DNA from: Pseudomonadota bacterium
Lineage (GTDB): Bacteria; Pseudomonadota; Alphaproteobacteria; Rhizobiales; Xanthobacteraceae
DNA: 5,621 bases
Direction: 5' to 3'
Assembly (NCBI GenBank): GCA_023431725.1
Contig: JAEYVN010000502.1
Span: 1 to 5,621, forward strand
In this document: piece after piece, positions 5,075 through 5,621 of the stretch
How the letters are laid out: the number at the start of each line of letters is the position of its first letter
Position numbering within the stretch: the stretch's first letter is position 1
Made by a program: the position numbers and the translations under genes
Notes under the pieces: generated by a model
Seen by the model: the letters and a program-made list of their open reading frames with translations, nothing else
Told to the model about the DNA's origin: nothing
Database searches by the model: none

Positions 5075-5126
5075 CGCAGCGAACCGTCCGACGTCGATCA
5101 CGCAGATTGCGAGGTCGGCAGCAATG

Positions 5127-5621
5127 TCATGACCGTGCGACGATCGGCAGCAGGATGTGCGATGGATGCCGTGCATCATGATGGATCGTGTCGCGTCCCA
5201 CCTTGTTCGGCGTGTATTCATGCTGAAACACGAATTCGGTGAGCTGTGAATCGCCGTTGGCGATCTCGACACGGATCCGGCTGCCCTTCCTGAAGCGATA
5301 GGCTGTCGGCATGACCGCGACTTCGTAATGATAGATTTTGCCCGGCTCGATCGGCTCGGGCGTCAGATGCAGATACCAGGGCGCGCAGGGCAGCGACTTG
5401 TAGCGGTCGATGGCGCGATGCGAGGCCCGCAACCAGCCCTTGGTCACAACGCGATTGCGCGGCTGCGCCAGTGGGTCGGCCTCCTTGTCGCGAGGATATT
5501 GCTCGGAGATCTTGACGATGAAATCCGTATCGGTGTTGCTCGAAGAGGCATAGAGATTGAGCTGGATCGTCCCCGCGATCTCGACATCCTCATCGAGTTC
5601 CGGCGACGTGAATGTCAGCAC
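5127..5621 (-). CDS. CocE/NonD-family hydrolase, C-terminal part (runs off right edge)
   Basis: The last 164 residues of a serine hydrolase of the CocE/NonD (X-Pro dipeptidyl-peptidase S15-like) family, which cleave esters or amides. The part seen is the C-terminal beta-sandwich (PepX_C) domain. It shows LTFTSPELDEDVEIAG (2-17 of the fragment), DTDFIVKISE (31-40), VVTKGWLRASHRAID (58-72), FRKGSRIRVEIANGDS (110-125) and the hallmark ending DTIHHDARHPSHILLPIV (144-161). The frame is open to the edge; the edge codon is GTG, read as internal Val, because family members are usually about 550-650 residues. The alpha/beta-hydrolase domain with the Ser-Asp-His triad lies outside the window, so activity cannot be judged. 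It runs in the same direction as the decarboxylase, about 160 bp upstream of it, suggesting a shared pathway, perhaps release of an aromatic acid. The family call is firm; the substrate is unknown. Confidence 0.92.
   Translation of the reverse strand: MLTFTSPELDEDVEIAGTIQLNLYASSSNTDTDFIVKISEQYPRDKEADPLAQPRNRVVTKGWLRASHRAIDRYKSLPCAPWYLHLTPEPIEPGKIYHYEVAVMPTAYRFRKGSRIRVEIANGDSQLTEFVFQHEYTPNKVGRDTIHHDARHPSHILLPIVARS

Noticed and set aside
5060..5077. GCGGC/GCCGC stem as terminator of the CocE/NonD hydrolase gene
   Set aside because: The stem is only 5 bp, the loop is 8 nt, and no U-tract follows on the minus strand. The same bases are better explained by the concentric dyad.
4970..5272. Minus-strand frame of about 100 codons covering the gap before the decarboxylase
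   Set aside because: It overlaps the certain C-terminus of the CocE/NonD hydrolase in another frame and the candidate operator, and the product has no recognisable features.
1..5621. Mobile element, CRISPR, tRNA or other structured RNA genes
   Set aside because: No transposase or integrase coding, no spaced direct repeats of CRISPR type, and no cloverleaf-like or riboswitch-like conserved segment could be recognised on either strand.

Overview
The window looks like chromosomal DNA of an alphaproteobacterium, most likely a soil or root-associated member of the Bradyrhizobium/Rhodopseudomonas/Rhizobium kind. The reasons are moderately high GC, AGGGAGG-type ribosome sites, and a close resemblance of the decarboxylase to the Rhizobium gamma-resorcylate enzyme. 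This is judgement from recalled protein families, not a search. I see no rRNA, tRNA, CRISPR array, transposase, phage gene or attachment site. Coding density is high and no gap reaches 300 bases.

Layout, right to left along the minus strand, which carries all genes but one. The C-terminal part of a CocE/NonD-type serine hydrolase enters from the right edge (5127-5621). A gap of about 160 bp follows, holding two inverted repeats that share the same centre (5026-5074). Then comes a metal-dependent amidohydrolase-fold decarboxylase of the gamma-resorcylate (2,6-dihydroxybenzoate) type (3987-4967), with every metal and catalytic residue at the position known for that enzyme. A MarR-family regulator with an unusual lysine-rich repeated tail (3440-4003) lies on the plus strand and overlaps the decarboxylase tail to tail by 17 bp. 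Divergent from marR, across a 188-bp control region, is a group D flavin-dependent monooxygenase of acyl-CoA dehydrogenase fold (2046-3251). After it, in the same direction, come the three genes of a TRAP transporter: periplasmic binding protein dctP, small permease dctQ and the first 149 codons of large permease dctM, which runs off the left edge.

Together the genes read as an aromatic-acid uptake and degradation unit. The TRAP system would import a carboxylate. The hydrolase may release an aromatic acid from an ester or amide. The decarboxylase would turn a hydroxybenzoate-like acid into a phenol, and the monooxygenase would hydroxylate that phenol for ring cleavage encoded elsewhere. The MarR protein probably senses an aromatic ligand and controls both flanking promoters; an identical 8-mer, ATTTGCAT, occurs in both promoter regions. 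The decarboxylase/monooxygenase/MarR set recalls the known gra and tsd gamma-resorcylate clusters. A TRAP transporter and a CocE/NonD hydrolase are not part of those clusters as I recall them, so the true substrate may differ. The flavin reductase and ring-cleavage dioxygenase that such a route needs are not in this window.
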